Of a DNA stretch of 64,000 nucleotides, positions 1 through 10,602 are shown piece after piece. This stretch comes from Brachionus manjavacas (taxonomy: Eukaryota > Rotifera > Eurotatoria > Ploima > Brachionidae). Every line of letters starts with the position of its first letter. Position 1 is the first letter of the stretch. A program made the translations under genes and the position numbers. The notes beneath the pieces were generated by a model. It worked only from the letters and a program-made list of their open reading frames with translations, had not been told where the DNA came from and searched no databases. The stretch lies in contig JAHQIY010000019.1 of assembly GCA_019054805.1 (NCBI GenBank), positions 1,208,001 to 1,272,000 of the forward strand, given 5' to 3'.

Positions 1-3000
1 TAAACATTTGGTTGTACAAAACTTGTAATCAAAATATTCAAACGGAACACTTGAGGACATGTCTACGCCACAATACCAACATCGGCTTATGACTCTAATC
101 TTCTGTGGCGAATATTTAGCCTTGGTGATTGTATCTAGCTCTTCTTTGTCATTAATAGGCATCAGGTTTAGAAAGTTTCTGTCAACCAGCAACTGTCTTT
201 TTTCCTGATCTGTCAGTGACAAAAACAGTTTGCGCTCATTTTCTTCCATTTGCTCTCTACTTAGCTTTTCTTTTTCGACAGCCTCCCGCTCTTTGCGAGC
301 TTGTTTCTTGACTTTTTTCTTCTCCTTCTCTTTTTCCATCTTCTCAGTCATTTTTTCATAGCTCAACGGCTCGCTTATCTTTGCTTTACTATAGTCATAT
401 CTATTCGGAAAGTCATTCATGAACCGTCTGTACAAATCCCTTAAGCCTTTATTCTGAGAGACAAAATAGGGCAGCATTTTACCACGGCTCAGATCTCCTA
501 TAGACGGATCACAGCCATTCATTAAAAGCTCCCAAACACATTCACCAAAACCAAGCTGGCTGCATAAATGCAACAAGGTGAACCCGTTTTGCCTATTCAA
601 ACGCTTGTTTATTAACTTCTCAATTTTTAGTTTATAATTCTCCACCTCAATCTTGTTCTCTTGGTCCATCAATGGATTTAACAATTGCCTAAGCTTGACC
701 ACATTGTTAGTCATGCAACAAGTGTATATTTCATTGAACAACTTTAGATTGTCACCAGACAAACTTTGTATAAACTCGTCTTGAATCGGCCTCTCGATCT
801 CTTTCTCTACTTCAACAAGTTCAACTTTGGTGTCCAATGTTTGGATTTTTTTTTCGGTCTTTGGACTTGATTTTTTTTTTTTGGGCTTTGATTTCGATTT
901 TGGTTTCTCTTTGGATGATTCAGCAATTTTTGTCTCATACTTGGTCAGAACATGGAGAAAATCTTGATGGTATTGTTCGACTCGTGAGAGCAAATTATGG
1001 GTGCGTTTGACTTCGTTGAAAGTGGGTCTGAAAGTCATGAAAGGAATTGTTCTCAACCTGGTGTCATCTTTGTCGAATGGTGCTGGATTCTGGCCCGAAA
1101 TCAGCACTGACTTGTTGTACTGAGGTACTCGAATGAACACACATGAACACTGATCGATCTCTGCTTTCCAGTCTGTACCTATCAACGATTTGATCTCCTC
1201 ACGGAACATGGCTTCTTGGGACCGGCGGATGTTGGCACCGGCTGATTTGGCATGCTTCCCGGAAGAGTCATGTTGGCTCTGAACGCCACCTCGCTTTGCT
1301 CGGACCACGTATCGATGAAATGTTTTGTGAACAATTACTTGTTCTCTTTATTAAAGAAAAAAGGTTTATAATTTTTTTGTTTTAATCAAGTTTAGAAATT
1401 AAGGCCTGGGTACTTATGGATTTATCCTTTATAAATACCAAATAAGAAAAAAAAGAGCAAGAATAGGTTTAAAATACTAAAAGGTGCTAGATGAATATTT
1501 TTTTACAAGCTTTTTTGTTATTGCGCAAAAACTTGAATAACCTTTTTTAACTATTTAAAATTTTAAGTATTTTTTTTAATTGCTTCGATCAGCTGAGAAC
1601 TGAACGGAAACAAAAGAAAAATAAAGAAAAGTAGCAAAAAGAAAATTAATTTTTTTTCCATTTGTTTAATGGTGTATTAAAGACAGACAGCTGGCAAAAC
1701 GAAGCTAAATCTAGTCTGGTTCCGCAGGCCAAAGATAGAATTACTTTAATAATTCTTTGCATAAAAATTGTCATTTTTTTTTAAATAAATATTTTTTTTT
1801 CATTCCTATATTCTTCAATTTTTTCTAAAATAATTTCTGTAAAATTCAGAACAAAATTAAAAAAAAATGAACTGTGCAATTGTAAGATAAATTAAAAGTA
1901 ATTTTTTAATATAAATATTTAAGTTAATTTTTTTTTGTAATTGTCTCTTTATTAATCTAATTATTTTGAAAATATCAATTTGATAATTCCAAAAGTACTT
2001 TGATCGAATTATTCAATACTTGTCAAATTTTGTATACTAATGAGTTCAGCATGTAAGTTTGTGATGCAAAAATTATAAAATATAATAAAAACAGTTTATG
2101 TTTTGGCATTTTTAAACAAAAGAGATAATTAATTAATAATTTTTACCAAGGATTTTTTTATTTTTAAATGGGGGTCTTTCTGTTTAGTCCAGAAGTCCAA
2201 ATTTTCTTATCAAAAACTTAAAAGCCGAACTAAGTAATGTGCGAAATTCCGTGAGACTAGCTTAATTAGATCATAATTTTTTTTGGAATAACCAAATCAC
2301 GATAAAAAATTACTTAACATCTTAATAAACAAAAAATTTATCTATTATACTAATGCTCTCTCTATATTTTGAAATAAAATTAATCAAAAAAATACTTTTT
2401 TTTCTTTAAAACAGTCCATGTCATTATCTGAATTGCCAATATTAAATAAAAAAAATAAAATTCGAGTACTTAAAGATAGTTATACTAAGAAATGTAAAAT
2501 GCTACTTCTTTAAAATTTTTATTAAAAATACCCTTTGAAGACGGCAGCTGCAAAGTGTCCTGCAGCTACTAAAATGATGCACCATTTGTTTTCTTGGTTT
2601 ATATTTTGAATTTTGGCTAAAATTTCCTCCTGGTCATCCGAAGTACACTTTTTTGAGAAAAGGACAGAACGAAAAATTGAGATGATTGTTGAATCGTTTA
2701 GTTTAAAAAAAAATTTCGGCCTGTTTTTATGGTTGTTAATTTTGGCGACGGTTTTGCGCTCGGTTTCGCTTTCGGAACCAGGGGACGATTCGTAAATGTT
2801 TTCCTCTTCGGTATCACTGCCGGATATGCTCGAAATGTCGCTCAAATTTTCAAATTCATCTGTGCTTACTGTTGGCTTTCCTTTTAGCTTTTGTTTTAAA
2901 TTGTACAGATGCAAATCGCCTCTAAAGTGCTCGATTTGCTCTTGACGGTTCTCGAAGGAACATTGGCATGTGGAACATGTGATTTTGTCTCCAAGATTTA

Positions 3001-3190
3001 GGCTGCTAACCGAAGTCTCGTCAAATTTGTAGTCGATTTTTTTTCTTCTTTTTTCCTCGTTTGTTTCCAATTGGGATTCAACTAATTCACTTATGGAGTC
3101 AAGTATCTGCCGACATGACGGATCGAAAAGAGAAATTTTTTTTACCAAGTAATTTGAGTGGAAACTGGGCGGACTAGATGGCGACAACAT
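1..3190 (-). CDS. ANKZF1: ANKZF1/Vms1 peptidyl-tRNA hydrolase (partial, 3' end beyond window)
   Basis: Two exons: 3190-2532 and 1345-1, joined by a GT/AG intron (1346-2531). The join gives FKG-EQVIVHKTFHRY, the VLRF1 core of ANKZF1/Vms1, which cleaves stalled peptidyl-tRNA on 60S subunits in ribosome-associated quality control. Visible in order: a C2H2 finger (first cysteines near residues 72 and 75, then H-x5-H), an acidic stretch, the VLRF1 domain with GHFAAAVF and RAKRGGVQ (the Gln is at the expected catalytic position), SAGANIRR, a lysine/serine linker, ankyrin repeats around NGFTLLHLCSQLG, a charged coiled coil, and a C-terminal CWYC...FCTTKC zinc motif running off the window. I chose the ATG at 3190; the codon two residues upstream is GTG. 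The intron holds only AT-rich sequence. Confidence 0.93.
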
Positions 3191-5416
3191 GATCACTCTC
3201 GAAATTTTAGAATTAAAAGATACAAATATTTGAAATAAATTATAAAAATTATTATTTTAATTTTTTATTTAACCAAAATAATTGCATAATTTTCTTAAAT
3301 TTTTGAAAAATTTTATGTAATTTAGTTTAAAATTGTGAAATTTTTGTACTCTAGTAATTTGATTTAAAAAAATCAATTACTTTATTCAATTCATTTTTTT
3401 TTTTTACAAAATGAGTGTTCAAATATTAATGATCACTTTTAAAGTTAAAAAAAATTATTAAAAAAAATATAGCTGGATTTAATTAGTGAATTAATGATTC
3501 TCAATAATAGATTTAAAAAAAATTAATTTCTAAGATTCCCTAATAATTCAAATTCAAATTTCAGTCGAAAATATAGACAAAAATTATCTAAGGGAAGTAA
3601 TTGGGTCTTTTCTAAAGCGAGTTTATGCAGTAAAAAAAAATAATGGAAAACTTATTTTTTGAAAACCATAACTAAATCTTAATAAAATGCTATTAAAAAA
3701 CTGAATATTCTTCCTTTTATTTTCTTTGTTTCATTGTATAAAATTAAATTGAAAAATATTTGCAAAATGTGTCATCCGGGTTTGAGTCTAAAATTTAGAA
3801 AAATGTTAAATTTTTTTTTCTGGGATATCCACAATGAACTAGACCAAACAAGACTCTAATAGTCGCATTGAGCGTTTAGCGAATATGTCTAAACCAATTT
3901 ACTCATTCTCAAAATATTTGAAACACTTCTGCCTGGCAGAACTTTCCGACAAGTCAAGATAAGTAATATCCGAAAAGTTTAATTAAATGAAATAAATTTT
4001 TTATTATCAAAAAACCCGAAATACCAAGATTTTTGAAAGATAAATCTACGAAAATCTAGGCAACTCTTACTCAATTAATATTTTTACTAATAATGCTCTA
4101 ATTTAGTACATCCCGGAATCTCTAAACCAAGGTTCCACCCCGGACCCCTCTCACCTAACCCTTTAATTAATTTAAATTAAAAAAAATAAATTTCGTTATT
4201 TCATTTGGCTAAAATTGTCAGATAGGACTTATTGGAAGTGTCTTTGTTAGAAAAGTCAGACTACCGGTACTGCTAAAGAACTGTATAATTTTTCAACAAT
4301 TTTTTTCTTAATAATTTTTAAAAAATTGTCAATATTGAACAAAAAAAAATGAATTTTATTTTTCAATTTTATATGAATTCAAGAAAAATAAAAATCAAAT
4401 AAAAATTTAGTTTTTATATAAAAATATTAAATTTAAAGCTGAAAAAGTTACTTAAATATTTTTTTTTAAGTAAAAAGTTAAAGTATTGCTTATTTGTTCT
4501 TTTTTCTAAAAAAAATAGAAGAGGGTATGTTGTCCTCGTAATGAATTTTAAAGTCCAAGATTGTTAAAACCTGGATTCTTAAAGCATCACTTATTGATTT
4601 TTAAAAATTGAATTTTTGTTAAAGTAATAACGAATATCCTTCACGAAGTAAATTACAGTGGTGATTTACCAAAATTTAAGCTGATTTCTATAATTTGACG
4701 TATGACGATGAGTCACGTAAATTACCGTAAAGTCAAAAAAAATTCGCATAGAATTATTTTTTGAAAAATTTTCAAGTTTTAATTCAAAAAAATATCAATT
4801 TCTTCAATTTAGCCTTTTAAGTAAAATGATTTGAATGAAAATGTTTAAAGAAAAGGATTTTTTCAAAAAATATTGATAATATCGGGATATTTTTTGATTG
4901 TAATTGCAAAAAAAATTGCATTTTTCGAGAAATTAATTTTTAATTTTATTTAGAAAAAAATGAAAAACTGATATTTTCTTTTAATTTTATTTATATTTGG
5001 ACAAAAAGGTAAAAAAATATAAATAAAAAACATTAAAGAGACATTATTAATCTTTCAAATTTTATTTAGAAAAATTAATTCTTAAATTAAAAAATAGAAA
5101 AATAAATTAATTTATTCTATAAATAAAAAAAGCCAAATTTATTTTTAATTTTTTCTAGTAATTATTCTTGTATGAAAAATTTTATGTTGTGAAATTAACA
5201 CGAACCAAAAAATTAATACAAATGAAAAGCACCAAACAAAATTACCAAACCAAACCAAATGTTCATTTAATTTGCTTATTTAGGGAACATTTTCTCGTAT
5301 ATTTAAAAATTTCAAAATAAAATTACCAATTTAATAAGAAGCATGTTTTAAGTATAAATAAAGTATCAATTTAGATTGTTTAGCAAATTTTATCATCTTT
5401 TTTTTGTTGACAAAAA
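3191..5416. other. Intergenic, AT-rich, no gene seen
   Basis: Between the divergent starts of ANKZF1 and ABCF1 I see no coding region. A short GC-richer patch near 4105-4150 (ending CCCCGGACCCCTCTC) resembles one near 29255-29295 and is probably a decayed dispersed repeat. Confidence 0.6.
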
Positions 5417-7801
5417 ATGAACGAGGACGACTCACGCAAATCTAAAACAAAAAAATCCAAAATAGGCAAAAAAGAAGTGGACGATGAGCAAATAATGGAG
5501 ACCAACTCGAAGCCAAAAAAGGAGAAAAAGTCCAAAAAAGCCAAAAACGAGTCTGACAATGAAACTGACCACGTGAATAAAGCGACTAGCCAGATGAGTT
5601 TGGAAGATGAGAAGCCAAAAAAAGAGAAAAAAAAGTCAAAAAAAAAGAAAAATGAAACAGATGACGAAAAGGAAGTGGCTGCAATCGCAGACCAGATAGA
5701 GCCTGAATCAGAAGCCCTAATGGCCCAATCGAAGTCGAAAAAAAAAGCAAAAAAAAACAAAGCAAAAAAAAGCGACTCTGACCAAGACAAGTCTGAGAGT
5801 GACCAAAGTGAAGAGCCAATACTTGCCACCAAATCAAAATTCAATCTCCTAATGTCCGGTCTGGGTGACGAAATGGGCGACAACGATGACCAAGCCTCTG
5901 AAAACAACTCTGATGAAGAAAGAGAGCCAAAAGAAGCCGAGTCCGAGCCAGCCAAAGAAACTGCTGAGGCCACTGATGACAAAAAGCTGAAAGTGAGTCG
6001 CAAAGAGCTGAAAAAAATGAAAAAAAAAATAGACTTTGACCAAGAGCTGAAAAACGAAGAGATCAGAGGTGGAACCGAGAATTTCACTCTTACCCAAGGC
6101 AACCAGGGTCGGTCCGAAAACTTACTCGAAAATTCTTTGGACATCAAAATCGAGGCATTTTCGATTTCGACCAAAGGACGAAATTTGTTCAGCAATGCCG
6201 ATTTGAAGATCTCGTTTGGCCGCCACTACGGCCTAGTGGGACCAAACGGCATGGGCAAAACCACACTCCTCAAACACATTGCCAACCGCTCGCTCAAAAT
6301 TCCCACAAACATTGACCTGCTGCTGTGCGAACAGGAAGTGCAGGCCGATGAGGAATCGGCCATTAAGTCAGTTCTGAAAGCGGACAAGAAACGAATGCAA
6401 CTACTGGAAGAGGAAAAGAAAATCCTGACCAGTGACAACCAGAGCAAAGAAGAGGTCAAGCGGCTGAATCAAATCTACGAAGAAATGAACGCCATGAATG
6501 CCGATGCTGCCGAATCCAAAGCGCGCCGCATCCTTGCCGGTCTCGGCTTCGACAAAGAAATGATGGAGAGGTCAACAAAAAATTTTAGTGGTGGCTGGCG
6601 AATGCGCATTTCGCTAGCCCGAGCTTTGTTCATGGAGCCCACCTTTCTCATGCTTGACGAGCCCACCAACCACTTGGACCTGAACGCCGTTATTTGGCTC
6701 GACAACTATTTGCAAAATTGGAAAAAAACCCTGCTCATAGTGTCACATGACCAGAGCTTTTTGGACAATGTGTGCACGGACATCATACACTTGGACCAAG
6801 AGAAGCTCTTCTACTACAAGGGCAACTATTCAAAGTTCAAGAAAATGCTGGTGCAAAAGCGCAAAGAGCAGCTCAAAGAATTCGAAAAGCAGGAGAAACG
6901 CCTCAAAGAAATGAAAGCGTCGGGCAAATCAAGCAAGCAGGCCGAGAGCAAGGCCAAAGAGTCTTTGACCAGAAAGCAAGAGAAGAACATGAAAAATAAA
7001 GGCATGCAGAAAGAGAACGATGGGCCCACCGAGCTGCTAAAGAGGCCCAAAGACTACATTGTCAAGTTCAAGTTTCCTGAGCCCAATCCACTAAGTGCGC
7101 CCATATTGGGCCTGAAAAACGTTTCGTTCAAATACGAAAACCAGGCCTATTTGTTCAAGGACATTGATTTTGCCATAGACATGCAGAGCAGAGTGGCAAT
7201 TGTGGGGCCTAATGGCGTGGGAAAATCAACTCTATTGAAATTGATGATGGGCGACATTGAGCCAACGAGTGGTGAAGTTGTGCGCAACAGATTTCTTAAA
7301 ATAGGCAGATATGATCAGCACTCGGCCGATCAGTTCGACTGGAGCTTGACGCCAGTTGATCACTTGAGAAAGTACTACAACTTGGATTATCAAGAGTGCC
7401 GCAAGCGATTGGGAACGCTTGGTTTGGCCGGCTTTGCACATGAGGTCAAAATAGGTGACTTGTCCGGCGGTCAAAAGGCTAGAGTGGCTCTGTGCGATTT
7501 GACGTGCAAAGCGCCCGATGTAATCATTCTGGATGAGCCCACAAATAACTTGGACATTGAGTCCATTGATGCGTTGGCCGATGCCATCTCTGATTATAAG
7601 GGCGGTGTTATCATTGTGTCGCACGATGAGAGATTGATCAGAGAAACTGACTGCAGATTGTATTCCATTGAAGGCCAGGACATATTTGCTCTTGATGGCG
7701 ATTTCGATGACTACAGGAAAGATTTGCTGCATAGTTTAGGAGAAGAAATTATCAATAATCCTTCGGCTGCCGCTGCTGTCGCCACATATGACAGTGACTA
7801 G
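5417..7801 (+). CDS. ABCF1: ABCF1 (ABC50) translation factor ATPase
   Basis: One uninterrupted exon of 794 codons. ABCF1 is a soluble ABC protein without membrane domains that binds eIF2 and ribosomes and promotes initiation. The first about 215 residues are Lys/Glu-rich low-complexity sequence, as in animal ABCF1. Nucleotide-binding domain 1 has Walker [10 protein letters not shown] at 275-283, signature SGGW at 391-394 and Walker B LMLDEP at 411-416. A charged linker follows. Domain 2 has Walker [10 protein letters not shown] at 597-605, signature LSGGQ at 682-686 and Walker B with LDEP at 705-708. Both catalytic glutamates are present. Length is near that of vertebrate ABCF1 (about 845). 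The absence of introns contrasts with most other genes here. ABCF2/3 fit less well because of the long lysine-rich N-terminus and the linker. Confidence 0.96.
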   Translation: MNEDDSRKSKTKKSKIGKKEVDDEQIMETNSKPKKEKKSKKAKNESDNETDHVNKATSQMSLEDEKPKKEKKKSKKKKNETDDEKEVAAIADQIEPESEALMAQSKSKKKAKKNKAKKSDSDQDKSESDQSEEPILATKSKFNLLMSGLGDEMGDNDDQASENNSDEEREPKEAESEPAKETAEATDDKKLKVSRKELKKMKKKIDFDQELKNEEIRGGTENFTLTQGNQGRSENLLENSLDIKIEAFSISTKGRNLFSNADLKISFGRHYGLVGPNGMGKTTLLKHIANRSLKIPTNIDLLLCEQEVQADEESAIKSVLKADKKRMQLLEEEKKILTSDNQSKEEVKRLNQIYEEMNAMNADAAESKARRILAGLGFDKEMMERSTKNFSGGWRMRISLARALFMEPTFLMLDEPTNHLDLNAVIWLDNYLQNWKKTLLIVSHDQSFLDNVCTDIIHLDQEKLFYYKGNYSKFKKMLVQKRKEQLKEFEKQEKRLKEMKASGKSSKQAESKAKESLTRKQEKNMKNKGMQKENDGPTELLKRPKDYIVKFKFPEPNPLSAPILGLKNVSFKYENQAYLFKDIDFAIDMQSRVAIVGPNGVGKSTLLKLMMGDIEPTSGEVVRNRFLKIGRYDQHSADQFDWSLTPVDHLRKYYNLDYQECRKRLGTLGLAGFAHEVKIGDLSGGQKARVALCDLTCKAPDVIILDEPTNNLDIESIDALADAISDYKGGVIIVSHDERLIRETDCRLYSIEGQDIFALDGDFDDYRKDLLHSLGEEIINNPSAAAAVATYDSD

Positions 7802-7848
7802 TTTATTAGTTTAATTTTCATGTTTGTTCATTTAATTTCTATTTTCCT

Positions 7849-7854
7849 AATAAA
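7849..7854 (+). terminator. Polyadenylation signal of ABCF1
   Basis: AATAAA lies 48 nt after the stop codon, followed by a T-rich stretch. Confidence 0.6.
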
Positions 7855-8269
7855 TAAATGACTAAAAAAGTTTTTTTTAAAGTTTTTTTGATGTTGGGGA
7901 ATTCTTTTAGGGCCACAAAACCGGCATCGTATTTTTCAATTAATTATTAAAACAAAGACTTTAAACATTATCCGTTCAAAACAGAATTAAGAAATTTTTT
8001 TTATAAAAAATAAAATTAATTTTGAATTAAAAGTTTCAATTTTTTTTTCTCTTAAAATAATAAAAATCGGAAAAATGAACTTTATTAAATCTATTAAAAT
8101 CTACGCTCAAAACACCATCAAAAAAATTTTCCGATTAAAATTAAAAGTTTTATCTAAAAAATACATATTTTTAAAATTTTTTCATTTTTTTCCTCTATAA
8201 ATTTATCTAAGTGACTATTGAATATTTTAATTTTATTGAAACAATGAAAACCATATAAAGTAGAAGTAG

Positions 8270-8465
8270 GAGTAAAGACCGCGACGCGGCATAACTCGCG
8301 GTGAGGCCCCTCAAAGCGGTCGTCTCTATTGGTGTTGATCGTATTTGATTTTAAAGGAGTCTACCGTCTCACTTGTGACTACGTCGTCTGGTAGTCCGTT
8401 CCATACATTGGCTATCCGATTGATGAAAAAGTTGTGCCTTGGCTGACAAGACGCCACGATCTCTA
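8270..8465 (-). mobile_element. LINE 3'-end fragment (RT C-terminus and short UTR)
   Basis: On the minus strand 8465-8326 encodes FFINRIANVWNGLPDDVV... ending at a TAG. This is the usual closing block of CR1/Jockey-group reverse transcriptase proteins (FF-NR-W-LP). LINE-C in this window ends with a similar FFFNRTANIWNSLP. About 55 nt of UTR follow with a CTACTTC-like tail. The upstream end breaks at 8465, exactly where the long inverted-repeat element begins. Confidence 0.75.
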
Positions 8466-8942
8466 TGAAAAAATATTTTCCTTTATTTCTTTTTTGAACA
8501 AGAACAAATCTTGAACGATGGAAAATTTTATACCTGAATTAAAATATTTACTTTTTAATCGATGCTTATTCCTATTTGAGAATTTGACCATAATTTATCT
8601 GTTTAGGGTGATTTAGATGTGAGTGATTAGGATCTATATTATACTTTTATTGATAATTCGACTTTTAACAATACCCTCTTTTTCAAAATATCTTTTTAAA
8701 TTTTTTTATTTGATTTTCTTTTCTTTTATATCTAAATTATCATATAAACAGATAAACAAATCAACAAAAAATTCAAGAAAATGAAGAGTCACATGTTCAG
8801 ATTTAGAAGCAGCATTGTTGTTAATTAAGTGTTTAATCGAAAAGTAAAATGGATGTTTAATTTTTAAGAAAAAGAATTTGATTTAAGAATTTATTTGGCG
8901 CTTTTATTAGAAATTTAATTTAAAAAATGCTTATAGTCAAAC

Positions 8943-9881
8943 GGGGTAAAACCGTGAATTGTTTTATTTGATCGCTAATTAGTTGTGAGATTTATTTTTT
9001 TTTTTTTCGAAAAAAATATAAAATAATAAAAGAGAATATTGTCTTTAATTTAAAAAAATTTTATTTAAAATAAAAGAACGGTTCAAAAGTTATAGTTAAA
9101 ATAAAATAAGATCTTTCATTAACGTTTCAACGCTTACATTGGGGTATATCCGTGAATTAGATAAATTCAAGCAATTAAAATACACAAAAAAGTATAAGAA
9201 AATATATGTATCCTATTTTAAAACAAAATTTATCTATTTAGACACTTTTTTGAACAAAAAAATTCCATAATTAAATCAAAGCCTCTTGGAAGGCATTTCC
9301 CACAAGACCAATTGTTACATTTCTCACAAGAAATCCATTTGTTTTGATTTGTTTTGACTTTTCCAAGTACTGTTTTACTTTTGAAACAACTTTTTTGGTC
9401 GTTCAGTGGAGATATTTCAATTTCAGACTCTTCTTCATCTTCTTCATCACTGATTATTGTCACTTTTTTCCTCTTTTTGTTCAACTTTTTTGCCTCTTCA
9501 TCTTCTAATTGTTTCAAAACTTGATTCTCAGTCAAAACTTCACCGTACTTTCTTTTAATCCTCGTTTTTTTTGTTGACGTTTTCTCTTTATTTGCTGAAA
9601 TAGTGTTTCACAAAGTTTCTAATGCTAGCAAAATTAATACCATGACCCCAATCAGCTAATTGTTTGATCACTTCAACTAAAAGCGTTTCAAATTCTTTAG
9701 AGATCCATGAGGAAGCACCTTTACCAAATGCAGGTCTTTTAAAAAAAATAAAAAATTCTTTTTTATTGGTCATTTTTATTAACAAAGACGTTCTTTATAT
9801 TCTTTTTTTTATTTAATAGAATATTTTTTTTTTCTAGAGAAAAGTTATAGTCATTCAAAGAAGAATTCACGGTTTTACCCC
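8943..9881. mobile_element. 939-bp DNA transposon with 18-bp perfect TIRs
   Basis: The ends are GGGGTAAAACCGTGAATT at 8943 and its exact reverse complement ending at 9881. A related internal copy, GGGGTATATCCGTGAATTAG, starts near 9139. The interior carries transposase-like fragments on the minus strand. No clear target duplication is seen. It looks like an internally deleted element, nested within the larger inverted-repeat structure. Confidence 0.8.
9230..9773 (-). pseudogene. Broken transposase-like gene with C-terminal Cys-rich motif
   Basis: Two frames on the minus strand: 9773-9588 (starting MTNKKEFF, containing GKGASSWISKEFETLL and INFASIRNFV) and a second from about 9600 to 9230. The first resembles the DNA-binding N-terminal part of pogo/CENP-B-type transposases. 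The second is acidic and ends WISCEKCNNWSCGKC...FCSKKC, a compact Cys cluster reminiscent of the zinc motif ending some pogo-like transposases. A one-base frame change lies near 9597. The catalytic DDE region is absent, so the copy cannot be autonomous. Family assignment is inference. Confidence 0.5.
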
Positions 9882-10244
9882 ATTAACGGCTCAACCCTAA
9901 ATTACTATATTGTTATCTGAAAATTACAGATTAATTAACTTTAAAATGAGACTTTTTTTAATTGATTAGTATAAAAAAATTTTTTTGAAATAAAATACTA
10001 AATTTTTTATGTGCTGTGTCAATGAATTTTTTTTAATTGGAAAATACGGTGCCAATTGAGACACTCTAAACTTATTATTTTTAAGAAATTCAATAAAACT
10101 TTCATTTTAATCACCGTCAACCATTAATTCAAAATTTTGAAACAAGATTTATTTCAAGATTAAACTTTCTATTTCTAAATTATTATTATCTCCGTGTTTT
10201 TTCCAGATTTTTTTGCCTTTTAATTTTGTTTGTTAATTAGTCTC

Positions 10245-10602
10245 CCTCTCATTTTTTCATCCGGACTTGGGACCGGCATCGGTATGGTTACGACTCAACA
10301 ATCTGCCGCCTAAGTTACTATGGGACGTTCATCATAAACAGCACCACTCATCCGAGCACTGAAAGGCTGCGAACTCGACAACTATTTAGACTAGCTTGGA
10401 ACTACAAACCAAGCGTATCTATAGATGGATACAAGCATATCCAAAAAAGATACTTAACTTTTTTCACTACGTACTAAGGGTCTGTCAGGCACGTCATCAG
10501 CTCTTGCTTGAAAGCCTCCTTGCCCCGGCCGCTAGGCATCTGCACCATCACCGCCCCTCCTCATTTTCTCATCCGGACTGGGGACCGGCCATGGTAGAGT
10601 TA
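10245..10602. repeat. GC-richer direct repeat, spacing about 310 bp
   Basis: A block near 10248-10290 containing TTCATCCGGACTTGGGACCG recurs near 10558-10601 as CTCATCCGGACTGGGGACCG in the same orientation. The region is clearly less AT-rich than its surroundings. It could be a fragment of a complex satellite or of a retroelement with terminal repeats. The 81-codon frame across it has no recognisable similarity. Confidence 0.55.

Noticed and set aside
5380..7732. Several long minus-strand and off-frame open frames across ABCF1
   Set aside because: Shadows of the real plus-strand gene; the Ser/Phe-rich composition mirrors its Lys/Glu-rich codons.
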